This document shows positions 18,050 to 26,537 of a stretch of DNA of 64,000 nucleotides, in pieces; the stretch's first letter is position 1; each line of letters opens with the position of its first letter. The position numbers and the translations under genes were made by a program. The notes under the pieces were generated by a model, which saw only the letters and a program-made list of their open reading frames with translations, searched no databases and was not told the DNA's origin. This DNA comes from Hyphomicrobiales bacterium (GTDB lineage Bacteria > Pseudomonadota > Alphaproteobacteria > Rhizobiales > Rhodobiaceae), in NCBI GenBank assembly GCA_002869065.1, contig PKTR01000006.1, positions 1-64,000 on the forward strand. Direction: 5' to 3'.

Positions 18050-18092
18050 GGCGCGAGGCATCGTCCCTTTGGCCTCTCTACTCAACTCCCCA

Positions 18093-18237
18093 CGTCATCC
18101 TCCGGCTTGACCGGAGGATCGCTCTCGAATGTCCCCGGCTTTGGTTTTCGAAGCTTTTTGATCGGCACGCCGAAGCGCACGAAACTCGGCGCCGGGCGAA
18201 AAGCAACCCGATCCTCCGGTCAAGCCGGAGGATGACG
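18093..18237. repeat. Inverted pair of REP-like palindromes
   Basis: CGTCATCCTCCGG-CTTGA-CCGGAGGATC at 18093-18120 recurs as its exact reverse complement at 18210-18237, 89 bases away. Each unit is itself a hairpin (TCCTCCGG/CCGGAGGA, loop CTTGA or TCAAG). This form resembles dispersed repetitive extragenic palindromes of alphaproteobacteria. It sits between the convergent C-N hydrolase and GntR genes and could end both transcripts. Confidence 0.85.
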
Positions 18238-18285
18238 GGAGAGGGGATTCGAAGGATGCGGAATAAAGAGGGCGCTACTGGAACC

Positions 18286-18918
18286 TCAGGCCGGCAGTGC
18301 GGCGACCAGCGTTTCGCGGGTGCGGATCAGATAACGCACCAGCCGGCTGGCCGCGTCCTTCTCGTCGCCCTTGCGCACGGTCTCGAGCAGCGAGTCGAGA
18401 TCGGCGGCGATCGCCGCACGGTCGTTGGCCGCTTCGACGTGGTTGATCAGCCCGGAAAGCCGCAGCCGTAAGTCGCGGATCAGATGCAAATAGAGCGGCC
18501 GCGTCGCGCCGGCATAGAGCGCTTCGAAGAAATGCCAGTCGGATACAGTGACCGGAACCTCGCTGTCGCTCTGGCGCAGTGCGGCGAGCGCCGCATCGGC
18601 GGCCTCGAAGTCGCGCGGTCCGAGCCGCGGCACGGAAAGCCGCAGGACATGCGGTTCAAGCTGCATGCGCAACTCGAAGATCTCGACCACCTCGTCGCGA
18701 TCCGGGCTGTGAACGAAGGTGCCGTCGCCAAAGACGATATCGACGAGCCCCTCGGCCTCGAGCTGCTTCAGCGCTTCGCGCACCGGAATCCGGCTGACAC
18801 CGTAGCGTTTGGCGAGCGCGTCCTGGACCAGCGTTGCGCCGGGCTCCAGCGCGCCCGTCGCGATGTCCGCGCGCAGGGCTTCGGCGAGATCTTCGGGCCT
18901 GGGCTTGCGCGATGACAT
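18286..18918 (-). CDS. GntR-family transcriptional regulator (FCD/FadR type)
   Basis: I place the start at the ATG at 18918 (210 residues; GGAAG six bases upstream); the frame is open for 26 more residues. The N-terminal winged helix (about 5-70) contains DALAKRYGVSRIPVREALKQLEAEGLV, the GntR recognition helix. The C-terminal FCD ligand domain (about 80-205) has ELRMQLEPHVLRL and DWHFFEALYAGA. FCD regulators sense small organic acids. The gene is divergent from the octaheme cytochrome operon across a 460-bp gap, so it is a candidate regulator of that operon; this is positional inference only. Confidence 0.88.
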   Translation of the reverse strand: MSSRKPRPEDLAEALRADIATGALEPGATLVQDALAKRYGVSRIPVREALKQLEAEGLVDIVFGDGTFVHSPDRDEVVEIFELRMQLEPHVLRLSVPRLGPRDFEAADAALAALRQSDSEVPVTVSDWHFFEALYAGATRPLYLHLIRDLRLRLSGLINHVEAANDRAAIAADLDSLLETVRKGDEKDAASRLVRYLIRTRETLVAALPA

Positions 18919-19331
18919 GACGAACTTCCGGATGAGCAGAATCGGGTGAGCCGACCGATTATGACCAGTTCCCGCCGGCGGACAAGTCACCGGCATGGCG
19001 ATCCGCGGGGCGCTCCATAAAGGCGCCGCGCCGCGTTTGGCGAACCGCGATGGCCTAAGCGGCGGCGAACGCGCCGAAAAGAATGAATACCTATAGGCTA
19101 TTTACTGAAATCCAGAATGGAATTGCTCAAAACAAGGCAATCAGAAAACCGCTAGTCTTTGGTTCATTGGTCGAAAAAAGCTGTCGTCAGACGGTTGTTG
19201 GTAAGCGTTAGAAGATTGAAAAAGTTTCGGAAAAATGCCGTGCCTGCGACATATTTGAAGTGCTTGCGTTCTGCGCTTTCAAACAAATCAAGCAGACGAT
19301 ACGCTCCTTTACATAATAAAATGAAACTGGA
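18919..19331. other. AT-rich 413-bp gene-free region upstream of the octaheme cytochrome
   Basis: This stretch is clearly richer in A+T than its surroundings, above all from about 19080 on. It shows no convincing gene: the one short frame (19159-19344) has no ribosome site and an unusual composition. A CATAAT-like -10 box lies at 19312-19317 without an obvious -35, which would suit an activator-dependent promoter. It probably holds the control region of the cytochrome operon and the promoter of the divergent GntR gene. Confidence 0.5.
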
Positions 19332-19365
19332 TTGCAGTATTTAAGTAACTGCTTAAATACTGCAA
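19332..19365. promoter_or_regulatory. 34-bp perfect palindrome before the octaheme cytochrome gene
   Basis: TTGCAGTATTTAAG (19332-19345) and its exact reverse complement CTTAAATACTGCAA (19352-19365) flank TAACTG. It ends 12 bases before the ATG, downstream of a possible -10 box. That position suits a repressor site, or an mRNA hairpin next to the ribosome site. Confidence 0.75.
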
Positions 19366-19377
19366 AGGGTGGGACGC

Positions 19378-21069
19378 ATGAAAGGCCGAGCATTGGTCCG
19401 TGGAATATTGCTGGGGCTGAGCCTGGCAATAGGCCAAGGGGTTTGGGCCGCCGAGGAACCGCATGAGGCGGTTGCAGGCGGCATCGACGAATACAAGCAC
19501 ACCAGCGACCTGAGCGCGCAGCAGATACCGGATGACGGCTCGACCGCCGATCATGCCCGGTTCAAGGAGCTGCAGGGACCGTTCGCCGACGGCCCGTCGG
19601 TAACGGCGGCCTGCCTCTCCTGTCACAACAAGGCCGGCGACCAGTTCCTGCATTCGATCCACTGGAAGTGGGAATACAAGCACCCCAAGACCGGGCAGGT
19701 GCTTGGCAAGAAGACGCTGGTCAACAATTTCTGCACCAACGCCCGCGGCAATGAGGGCATGTGCTCGCAGTGCCACGCGGCCTACAATCACACATCCTAC
19801 GAGTTCGACTACAAGAACACGGCGAACATCGACTGCGTCGTCTGCCACGACCGCACCGGGACGTACTACAGGACCCCGGCGACCAAGGGCAGCCCGGCCT
19901 GCTCGGTCATGTTCGAGGGCAAGGACCCGATCGACTGGACCAAGGTCGCCCAGAGCGTCGGCATGCCGACCCGGCGCAATTGCGGCACCTGCCACTTCTA
20001 CGGCGGCGGTGGCGACAACGTGAAACACGGCGATCTGTCGTCGGCGCTGGCCAAGCCCGCCAAGGATCTCGACATCCACATGGCTTCCGACGGGCTAAAC
20101 TTCGCCTGTCAGAAATGCCACGTCACCCGCCAGCACATCACCGCCGGCAGTCGCTACGAGATGGCCGCGGTCGATCTGGTTGGCACCGGCAAGCCCGGCG
20201 AGCGGCGTCAGGCCTCGAGCTGTGAATCCTGTCACGGGAACCAGCCGCATCCGGTCGACGGCATTCTCGCGGTCAAGCTGAATGGCCACACCGACAAGGT
20301 CGCCTGCGTGACCTGCCATGTGCCCGAATACGCCAAGGGCGGCGTCGCGACCAAGACCGAGTGGGACTGGCGCACGGCCGGCAAGCTGAAGGACGGCGAA
20401 GGCTTCTACGTCAAGGGTTACACCCAGGGCAACGGCGTTCACCGCAAGACCTACAAGTCGATCAAGGGCGATTTCAAATACGGCGAGAACCTGAAGCCGG
20501 AATACGCCTGGTTCGACGGTACGATGCGCTACACCACGATCGACACCAAGTTCGATCCGGCGGCGGGCCCGGTCAAGATCAACAGCTTCGCAGGCTCTTA
20601 CGAGGATCCGCAGTCGCGTATCTGGCCGTTCAAGCGCATGAAAACCGTGCAGCCCTACGACAAGGGCAACAACACGCTCGTCTACATGCACCTGTGGGGC
20701 GACGACGACTCTTCCTTCTGGGGCAACTACGACATGGCCAAGGCGATCAGCTACGGCATGAACGAGGCCGGCAAGCCCTACAGCGGCGAATTCGACTACA
20801 TCGAGACCGCGTCCTACTGGCCGATCACCCACATGGTCGCGCCGAAGGAAAAGGCGCTGCGCTGCGGCGCGTGCCATTCCGAAAATGGACGGCTCGCCGC
20901 GCTCGGCGGGTTCTACATGCCCGGCCGTGACCGCTGGTGGTGGCTTGACCTGCTCGGCTGGCTTGCCATCGGCGGCGCGCTTGCGATTGCCATCATTCAC
21001 AGCATCGCGCGCGTGATCCTGTGCAAGAAAAACCGGTTGGAACAATGCAAGACCGGGGAGGAAAAGTGA
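19378..21069 (+). CDS. Tetrathionate reductase-family octaheme cytochrome c, membrane-anchored
   Basis: A 563-residue protein from the ATG at 19378 (AAAGGG upstream); a GTG at 19369 is possible but less likely. A signal peptide (RALVRGILLGLSLAIGQGVWA) is followed by eight CxxCH heme sites at about residues 79, 129, 153, 202, 244, 282, 310 and 496. Near residue 520 a C-terminal membrane helix (WWWLDLLGWLAIGGALAIAIIH) anchors it facing the periplasm. Heme spacing and segments such as GKDPIDWTKVAQSVG and FYGGGGDNVKHGDL match the Shewanella octaheme tetrathionate reductase family, whose members reduce tetrathionate, nitrite or hydroxylamine in vitro. The true substrate here is open. It overlaps the cytochrome b gene. 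Confidence 0.93.
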   Translation: MKGRALVRGILLGLSLAIGQGVWAAEEPHEAVAGGIDEYKHTSDLSAQQIPDDGSTADHARFKELQGPFADGPSVTAACLSCHNKAGDQFLHSIHWKWEYKHPKTGQVLGKKTLVNNFCTNARGNEGMCSQCHAAYNHTSYEFDYKNTANIDCVVCHDRTGTYYRTPATKGSPACSVMFEGKDPIDWTKVAQSVGMPTRRNCGTCHFYGGGGDNVKHGDLSSALAKPAKDLDIHMASDGLNFACQKCHVTRQHITAGSRYEMAAVDLVGTGKPGERRQASSCESCHGNQPHPVDGILAVKLNGHTDKVACVTCHVPEYAKGGVATKTEWDWRTAGKLKDGEGFYVKGYTQGNGVHRKTYKSIKGDFKYGENLKPEYAWFDGTMRYTTIDTKFDPAAGPVKINSFAGSYEDPQSRIWPFKRMKTVQPYDKGNNTLVYMHLWGDDDSSFWGNYDMAKAISYGMNEAGKPYSGEFDYIETASYWPITHMVAPKEKALRCGACHSENGRLAALGGFYMPGRDRWWWLDLLGWLAIGGALAIAIIHSIARVILCKKNRLEQCKTGEEK

Positions 21070-21788
21070 TGGCCACGCTCAATCGCAGCACCCATGCCGT
21101 CGTCATCTACACGCGTTACGAACGCTTCTGGCACTGGACGCAGGCGGCGCTGATTTTCTTCCTCGCCTTCACCGGCTTCAATGTGCACGGCACCTTCGAC
21201 GTGTTGCCCTTCGGGCTCGCGGTGAAACTGCACACCTACGCCGCCATCGCGCTGATCACGCTGTGGATCTTCACGACGTTCTGGAACTTCACGACCGGCA
21301 ATTGGAAACAGTTCCTGCCGTTCTTCCAGATCCGCGAGACCGACGGTCAACGCTCGAGCCGTATCGCGGTGTTCTTCAAGCGGCTGTTCGCCGTTATCCG
21401 CTATTACGCATACGGCATCCTGCGCAACGAGGAACACCCGCACAAGAAGACGCTGCGGCGCAAGCAGAACGCGCTGCAGGGGCTCTCTTATCTGTTCTTC
21501 ATGATCATCATCGGCCCGGCACTGTGGCTGACGGGCATCGTCTACCTGCTGTTCGACGTGTGGAACGGCGGGCCGAATTCGGGCGTGCTCTTCCAGATCG
21601 TCGCTTTCATCCATACGGCAGCGGCGTTCCTCATCATCGCCTTCGCCATCATCCACGTCTACATGACGACGACGGGCCACACGGTGTTCCACTACATCAA
21701 GGGCATGATCACCGGTGTCGAGGAAATCGAACTGACCGACATCGAGAAGGCCTATCTGGAGACCGAGCACCCCGAGCGGATGGGGTAA
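21069..21788 (+). CDS. Di-heme cytochrome b membrane subunit
   Basis: A 239-residue protein of the formate-dehydrogenase-gamma/hydrogenase cytochrome b type. Its ATG overlaps the cytochrome c stop (TGATG), with GGGGAGG just upstream, so translation is coupled. Four membrane helices are visible (about 22-40, 53-72, 140-162, 178-200). Candidate heme histidines lie in RFWHW, KLHTYAA, FIHTAAAF and AIIHVYMTTTGH. Such subunits pass electrons between the quinone pool and a periplasmic partner, here evidently the octaheme cytochrome. A terminator follows. Confidence 0.92.
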   Translation: MATLNRSTHAVVIYTRYERFWHWTQAALIFFLAFTGFNVHGTFDVLPFGLAVKLHTYAAIALITLWIFTTFWNFTTGNWKQFLPFFQIRETDGQRSSRIAVFFKRLFAVIRYYAYGILRNEEHPHKKTLRRKQNALQGLSYLFFMIIIGPALWLTGIVYLLFDVWNGGPNSGVLFQIVAFIHTAAAFLIIAFAIIHVYMTTTGHTVFHYIKGMITGVEEIELTDIEKAYLETEHPERMG

Positions 21789-21803
21789 CCACAAGGGTTC
21801 AAA

Positions 21804-21837
21804 AAAACGCCCGCCGGTTCGCACTGGCGGGCGTTTT
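21804..21837. terminator. Bidirectional terminator
   Basis: AAAACGCCCGCC pairs perfectly with GGCGGGCGTTTT (12 bp). The flanking A and T runs let it serve both the cytochrome b gene and the convergent oxidase gene. Confidence 0.92.
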
Positions 21838-21861
21838 CTATTGGATGCGGTGCGGGTGCGT

Positions 21862-23151
21862 CTACAGCCGGTCTCTGAGCGCGAACCAGCTCATCGCCAG
21901 CACCATCGAGGGGTAGCGCAGCCAGCGTCCGCCGGGAAAGCGTTGGCTCGGCAGCCGCGCGAAGGTGTCGAACCGTTCCTGATCGCCGGCAAACGCCTCG
22001 GCGAAGATCTTGCCTGCCATCGTTGCCGTGCCGACGCCATGGCCGGAATAGCCGGCCGATACGTAGACGCCGGGCGACTGCCGGCGCAGATAGGGCATGC
22101 GGTTGACGGTGACGGCGACCGCGCCGCCCCAGGCGTAGTCGATGCGCGCATCGGCGAGCTGCGGATAGACCTTCAGCATATGGCGCCGCACGAAAGCCGG
22201 CAGGTCCTTGGGGAAGTTCGGCGAATAGTTCTCGCCGCCGCCGAACAGCATCCGCCCGTCCGCCGAAAGCCGCCAGTAATTGACCACGAAGCGGGTATCG
22301 GCCGCGGCCTCATTGCCGGGGATCAGCTCCTTGGTGCGCTCCCCGAGCGGTTCCGTCGCCAGGATGAAATTGTTGATCGGCATCACCCGCGCATCCGTCG
22401 CCTCATCGATGCCGGCGATGTAGCCGTTTCCGGCAAGCAGGACCGCCTTGGCGCGGATCGTGCCGCACTCGGTGACGATTTCGACCGGGCTCCCTTCGCG
22501 CACGGCCGTGACGCGCGTGTTTTCATAGATCCGAGCACCGGCCTCTTCCGCCGCGCGGGCCAGCCCGAGCGCGAAGTTGAGCGGATGCAGATGGCCGGCC
22601 GTTGCATCCCGCGTGCCACCGAAATAGACGTCGGTACCGAGCGCGGCTCTGGTTTCCTCCGCGCTCAGCATCGACAGCACGTCGTAGCCGTATTTCCGCT
22701 GCAGGAAGTCGACGTAGTGCTTTTCCTCGTCGAGATAGCGGTGCTTGTGGATGCCGTGGATCAGCCCCTCGGCGAAATCGCAGTCGATTCCGTGCTTGGC
22801 GATGAGGTCGCGGATGAGCTGTTTCGACTCTTCCGCCATCGCCCACAGCTTGCGCGCGTCCGCCTCTCCGACAGCCTTTTCCAGCCACATCTGGTCGCGT
22901 CGCTGGCCGGAATGGAGCTGGCCGCCATTGCGGCCCGACGCGCCCCAGCCGGCCCGGTTGGCTTCCGCCACGATGACCGAATAGCCGCGCTCGGCCAGAT
23001 GCAGCGCCGCCGACAGGCCGGTGAAGCCGGCGCCGACGACGCAGACATCGGCCTCCACATCCCCGAATATGGAGGGGAAGGTCTGCATGCCCTTGGCGGT
23101 TGCCGCGTAGTAGGAAGGTGCGTGGCTCTCCGCGTTCGTGAGGGGCGCCAT
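21862..23151 (-). CDS. puuB: Gamma-glutamylputrescine oxidase-type FAD oxidoreductase
   Basis: A 429-residue DAO-family flavoenzyme. The FAD dinucleotide-binding motif VCVVGAGFTGLSAALHLAERG starts at about residue 36, followed by GWGASGRNGGQLHSGQR, the hallmark of the PuuB/OrdL group. The C-terminal part has GGENYSPNFP and the GYSGHGVGTATMAGK flavin segment. PuuB oxidises gamma-glutamylputrescine to the aldehyde with H2O2 release. GAGGACA is 7 bases before the ATG. The gene lies with two PuuA homologues, an aminotransferase and a polyamine importer, which supports the assignment. Confidence 0.9.
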   Translation of the reverse strand: MAPLTNAESHAPSYYAATAKGMQTFPSIFGDVEADVCVVGAGFTGLSAALHLAERGYSVIVAEANRAGWGASGRNGGQLHSGQRRDQMWLEKAVGEADARKLWAMAEESKQLIRDLIAKHGIDCDFAEGLIHGIHKHRYLDEEKHYVDFLQRKYGYDVLSMLSAEETRAALGTDVYFGGTRDATAGHLHPLNFALGLARAAEEAGARIYENTRVTAVREGSPVEIVTECGTIRAKAVLLAGNGYIAGIDEATDARVMPINNFILATEPLGERTKELIPGNEAAADTRFVVNYWRLSADGRMLFGGGENYSPNFPKDLPAFVRRHMLKVYPQLADARIDYAWGGAVAVTVNRMPYLRRQSPGVYVSAGYSGHGVGTATMAGKIFAEAFAGDQERFDTFARLPSQRFPGGRWLRYPSMVLAMSWFALRDRL

Positions 23152-23287
23152 GTCTTTGTCCTCGCCGGTTCGACGGTCTTTTTCACTTCGTTATGGGTGC
23201 GGCCCGTCGCACCGAAATGCGCGGGCCGCTCGCCACTTTTTCTGCACAATAATACGAAAAACGTATCTCGTGTATTGGGGAGTTTCG

Positions 23288-24679
23288 CTACGCCGTGATC
23301 TTGCCGAGCCGGTTCAGTTCGGCATAGGCATCGTCGAGCGTCTTCTTCGCCCGTACGATCAGCTCGTCGGCTTCCTCATGCGTCAGCACCAGCGGCGGCG
23401 ACAGGATCAGCGAGTCCCGCACGCCGCGCATGATCAGGCCGTTGTTGATCGAGATATCGCGGGCGATGGTCCCGACCTCGCCCGTATTGTCGAACTTCGC
23501 CGCCCGCGTGGTCTTGTTGGGCACCAGCTCGAGCGCACCGACCATGCCGAGCATGCGCGCTTCGCCGACCAGCGGGTGATCGCCGAGTTCGAGCCACTGC
23601 TTCTTCAGATAAGGGCCGATGTCGTCGCGCACCCGGTCGACGAGCTTTTCTTCCTTGATGATGCGCAAATTCTCGATTGCCGCCGCGCAGCACACCGGGT
23701 GCCCCGAATAGGTGTAGCCGTGATAGAACTCGCCACCCTTTTCGACGACTTCGGCGACCTTGTCGGAGATCATCACGCCGCCGATCGGCAGGTAGCCCGA
23801 CGACATGCCCTTGGCCATCGGCATCAGGTCCGGTTCGACGCCGAAATACTGCGAGCCGAACCATTCGCCGAGCCGGCCGAAGCCGCAGATCACCTCGTCG
23901 ACGACGAGGAGGATGTCGCGTTCGGTGCAGATGCGGCGGATTTCCGGCCAGTAGGTCTCCGGCGGGATGATCACGCCGCCGGCGCCCTGAATAGGCTCGG
24001 CGATGAACGCCGCGACCTTGTCCTCGCCGATCTCGTCGATCGCCTTTTCCAGCTCGCGGGCCGCCCACAGGCCGAACTCGGCGGGATCCATGTCGCCGCC
24101 TTCGCCGTACCAGTAGGGCTGTGCGATGTGGTGCACGCCCGGCACCATGCCGCCCTGATTGTGCATGCCTTCCATGCCGCCGAGGCTGGCGCCGGCCAGC
24201 GTCGAGCCGTGATAGCCGTTCTTGCGGCCGATGATGGTCATCTTCTCCGGTTTGCCGAGCACGGCCCAGTAGTGGCGGACCATGCGGAAGACCGTGTCGT
24301 TGGCTTCAGAACCCGACGAGGTGAAGAACACCCGGTTCATGTGCGGCGGCGTCAGTTCCGCGAGCGTCTCGGCCAGCTTGACTGCCGGCGGATGGGTCGT
24401 CTTGAAGAAGGTGTTGTAGTAGGAGAGTTCGGCCATCTGCGCCTGCACGGCCTCGGCAACCTCCGGTAGGCCATGGCCGATATTGGAGCACCACAGGCCG
24501 GCCATGCCGTCGAGAATCTCGTTGCCGTCGGAGTCCGTCAGCCACACGCCCTTGGCGCCGACAATGACGCGGCTGCCCTCGCGGTTCAGCGAGGCCGTAT
24601 CGGTGAACGGATGCCAGTGGTGACGGGCATCGGCTTCGCGCAGCTGCTGCGTCGGATAGACATTCGACAGGACGTTCAT
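23288..24679 (-). CDS. spuC: Putrescine/polyamine aminotransferase (class III, SpuC-like)
   Basis: A 463-residue class III PLP aminotransferase. It starts in the SpuC style (DARHHWHPFTD). The PLP-phosphate segment SSGSEANDT, the cofactor Asp in VVDEVICGFGR and the Schiff-base lysine K290 (MAKGMSSGYLPIGG) are all present. SpuC enzymes move the amino group of putrescine (or related omega-amines) to pyruvate. GGAGA precedes the ATG. It lies between the puuB and puuA homologues on the same strand, so it likely acts in the same catabolic route. A beta-alanine:pyruvate or taurine-type specificity cannot be excluded. Confidence 0.9.
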   Translation of the reverse strand: MNVLSNVYPTQQLREADARHHWHPFTDTASLNREGSRVIVGAKGVWLTDSDGNEILDGMAGLWCSNIGHGLPEVAEAVQAQMAELSYYNTFFKTTHPPAVKLAETLAELTPPHMNRVFFTSSGSEANDTVFRMVRHYWAVLGKPEKMTIIGRKNGYHGSTLAGASLGGMEGMHNQGGMVPGVHHIAQPYWYGEGGDMDPAEFGLWAARELEKAIDEIGEDKVAAFIAEPIQGAGGVIIPPETYWPEIRRICTERDILLVVDEVICGFGRLGEWFGSQYFGVEPDLMPMAKGMSSGYLPIGGVMISDKVAEVVEKGGEFYHGYTYSGHPVCCAAAIENLRIIKEEKLVDRVRDDIGPYLKKQWLELGDHPLVGEARMLGMVGALELVPNKTTRAAKFDNTGEVGTIARDISINNGLIMRGVRDSLILSPPLVLTHEEADELIVRAKKTLDDAYAELNRLGKITA

Positions 24680-24875
24680 TCACGTTCTCCACGTTCTTGC
24701 GGTAAAGCTTCCTCGTCCGGCTGGGCAAAACCCATCCGTCAGCGGCCCCCGTGAGCCCGCTTCACCCTTGTTGTTCGAAGTGAGCCGACGGCGGCTTGCG
24801 AGCGCCGGCAGCTCCGGTTGTCAGTGCCGTCTGGCCTGAGGGGCCGGCGCGGGACCTGCCCGCGCGGTTGCTGCC

Positions 24876-26282
24876 TCAGACGTTGAGCAGCAGATATTCG
24901 CGCTCCCACGGGCTGATCACCCGCATGAAGGTCTCGAATTCGTCCTGCTTCATGGCGCGGTAGGCGTGCACGAAGCGTTTGCCGAAGACGTCGACGAGCG
25001 GCTCGCACTCGCTGAACAGGGCAACGGCCTCAAGCAGTCCGCGCGGCAGCGTGAACTCCTTGCGGCTCGCGGAACCCTCGATCGGGTCTTCCGGCGCCAG
25101 GTTCTCGATGATGCCGAGATAGCCGCAGGCGAGCGACGCGGCGATGGCGAGATAGGGATTGGCGTCCGACGACGGCACCCGGTTCTCGACGCGCCGCGCT
25201 TCCGGCCCGGCGATCGGCACGCGCAACCCGACGGTGCGGTTGTCGTAGGCCCAGTGAACGTTGATCGGCGCCGAGGAATGCGGTGTCAGACGGCGGTAGG
25301 AGTTCACGTACGGCGCCAGGATGCACATCACGTGCGGCAGGTACTTCTGCTGGCCGCCGAGGAACGCGAAGAACTCCTTCGACGGATTACCCTCGGCATC
25401 CGAAAAGATGTTCTTGCCGGTTTTGGTGTCGACGACCGACTGGTGAATGTGCATGGCCGAGCCGGGTTCGGTCTCGATCGGCTTGGCCATGAAGGTGGCG
25501 TACATGTCGTGCCGCAGCGCCGCTTCGCGGATCGTGCGCTTGAACATGAAGACCTGGTCGGCCAGCGCCAGAGGATCGCCATGGCGCAGATTGATTTCCA
25601 TCTGCGCGGCGCCTTCCTCGTGGATCAACGTATCGATCTCGAGGCCCTGCGCTTCCGAGAAGTCGTAGATGACGTCGAACAGATCGTCGAACTCGTTGAC
25701 CGCGCCGATGGAATAGGACTGGCGGCCGACTTCGGGCCGGCCGGAGCGGCCGATCGGCGGCTCCAGCGGGTAGTCCGCGTCGGTGTTCGGTTTGACCAGG
25801 TAGAATTCCATTTCCGGCGCGACGACAGGCTTCCAGCCCTTTTGCTCGTACAGGTCGACGATGCGGCGCAGCACCTGGCGCGGCGCGATTTCGACCGGAC
25901 GGCCGTCGGCATGAAAGGCGTCGTGAATGAGCTGCGCCGTCGGGTCGGTCTCCCACGGCACCAGCGCAAGCGTCGAAAAATCGGGCTTGAAGAACAGGTC
26001 GCCGTCGGTCGGGTCGTGCTGGAAATCCTCGTCATCTTCCGGGTAGTCGCCGGAGATGGTCTGCAGCAGCACCGAGCTCGGCATCGTCATGACGGGGCCG
26101 GAGAAGAACTTCTCCGTCGGCATCATCTTGCCTTTGGCAACGCCGGCCTGGTCGGGGACGATGCATTCGATGTCCTCGATGCGCCGTTCGGAGAGCCACG
26201 ATCGGGCCTCATCGATGGAAGTTACGCCACGTCTTGAGGCAATCGAGGCCTCCTGGTGGGCGGATTTCGTCTTGATTCTCAT
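24876..26282 (-). CDS. puuA: Gamma-glutamylpolyamine synthetase (glutamine synthetase-like)
   Basis: 468 residues from the ATG at 26282; a TTG four codons upstream is less likely. The protein has an N-terminal beta-grasp region (IECIVPDQAGVAKGKMMP) and the GS catalytic barrel: PEMEFYLV (metal Glu), EEGAAQMEINL, GSAMHIHQSV (ATP/Glu His), NRTVGLRVP and ENRVPSSDANPYLA. The adenylylation-loop tyrosine of true GlnA is absent. PuuA joins glutamate to putrescine using ATP, the first step of the Puu pathway. A palindromic operator candidate sits about 230 bases upstream and the aminotransferase gene 196 bases downstream. Confidence 0.9.
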   Translation of the reverse strand: MRIKTKSAHQEASIASRRGVTSIDEARSWLSERRIEDIECIVPDQAGVAKGKMMPTEKFFSGPVMTMPSSVLLQTISGDYPEDDEDFQHDPTDGDLFFKPDFSTLALVPWETDPTAQLIHDAFHADGRPVEIAPRQVLRRIVDLYEQKGWKPVVAPEMEFYLVKPNTDADYPLEPPIGRSGRPEVGRQSYSIGAVNEFDDLFDVIYDFSEAQGLEIDTLIHEEGAAQMEINLRHGDPLALADQVFMFKRTIREAALRHDMYATFMAKPIETEPGSAMHIHQSVVDTKTGKNIFSDAEGNPSKEFFAFLGGQQKYLPHVMCILAPYVNSYRRLTPHSSAPINVHWAYDNRTVGLRVPIAGPEARRVENRVPSSDANPYLAIAASLACGYLGIIENLAPEDPIEGSASRKEFTLPRGLLEAVALFSECEPLVDVFGKRFVHAYRAMKQDEFETFMRVISPWEREYLLLNV

Positions 26283-26514
26283 AGTGTCACCCAAAGGGTC
26301 AAAAATTCAGCTTATCTATCAAAGGTATGAAGCGGTGCGTTTTGGCCGCTGTCGGCCTAATCGCAACCGCCGAATGACACGATAACACCGCTCGTGCCGA
26401 TGCTCGCATGCGCGTCGGCGTATGGGTCGCCAGTATCTGCGGTATGCCTGTCGAGCATCGGGTCCTCTCCCGCGAAGCGGTGTTGTGAGATCATTTCGGG
26501 ATCCTCTCCCGATT

Positions 26515-26524
26515 TGTGATCACA
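26515..26524. promoter_or_regulatory. Operator candidate TGTGATCACA upstream of puuA
   Basis: A perfect 10-bp palindrome lies between the GntR gene and the first puuA gene. A degenerate relative (TTGTGAGATCAT) lies about 30 bases away at 26484. The identical palindrome recurs on the other side of the GntR gene at 27307-27316. Confidence 0.6.
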
Positions 26525-26537
26525 TTTTGGAGCGTTG

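Noticed and set aside
19159-19344. 61-codon frame in the AT-rich region before the octaheme cytochrome
   Set aside because: It has no ribosome site and a very basic random composition, and it ends inside the palindrome.
19378-21069. Octaheme cytochrome read as nitrite reductase NrfA or hydroxylamine oxidoreductase
   Set aside because: There is no CxxCK heme site as in NrfA and no HAO cross-link tyrosine context. Heme spacing and internal motifs fit the tetrathionate-reductase family better.
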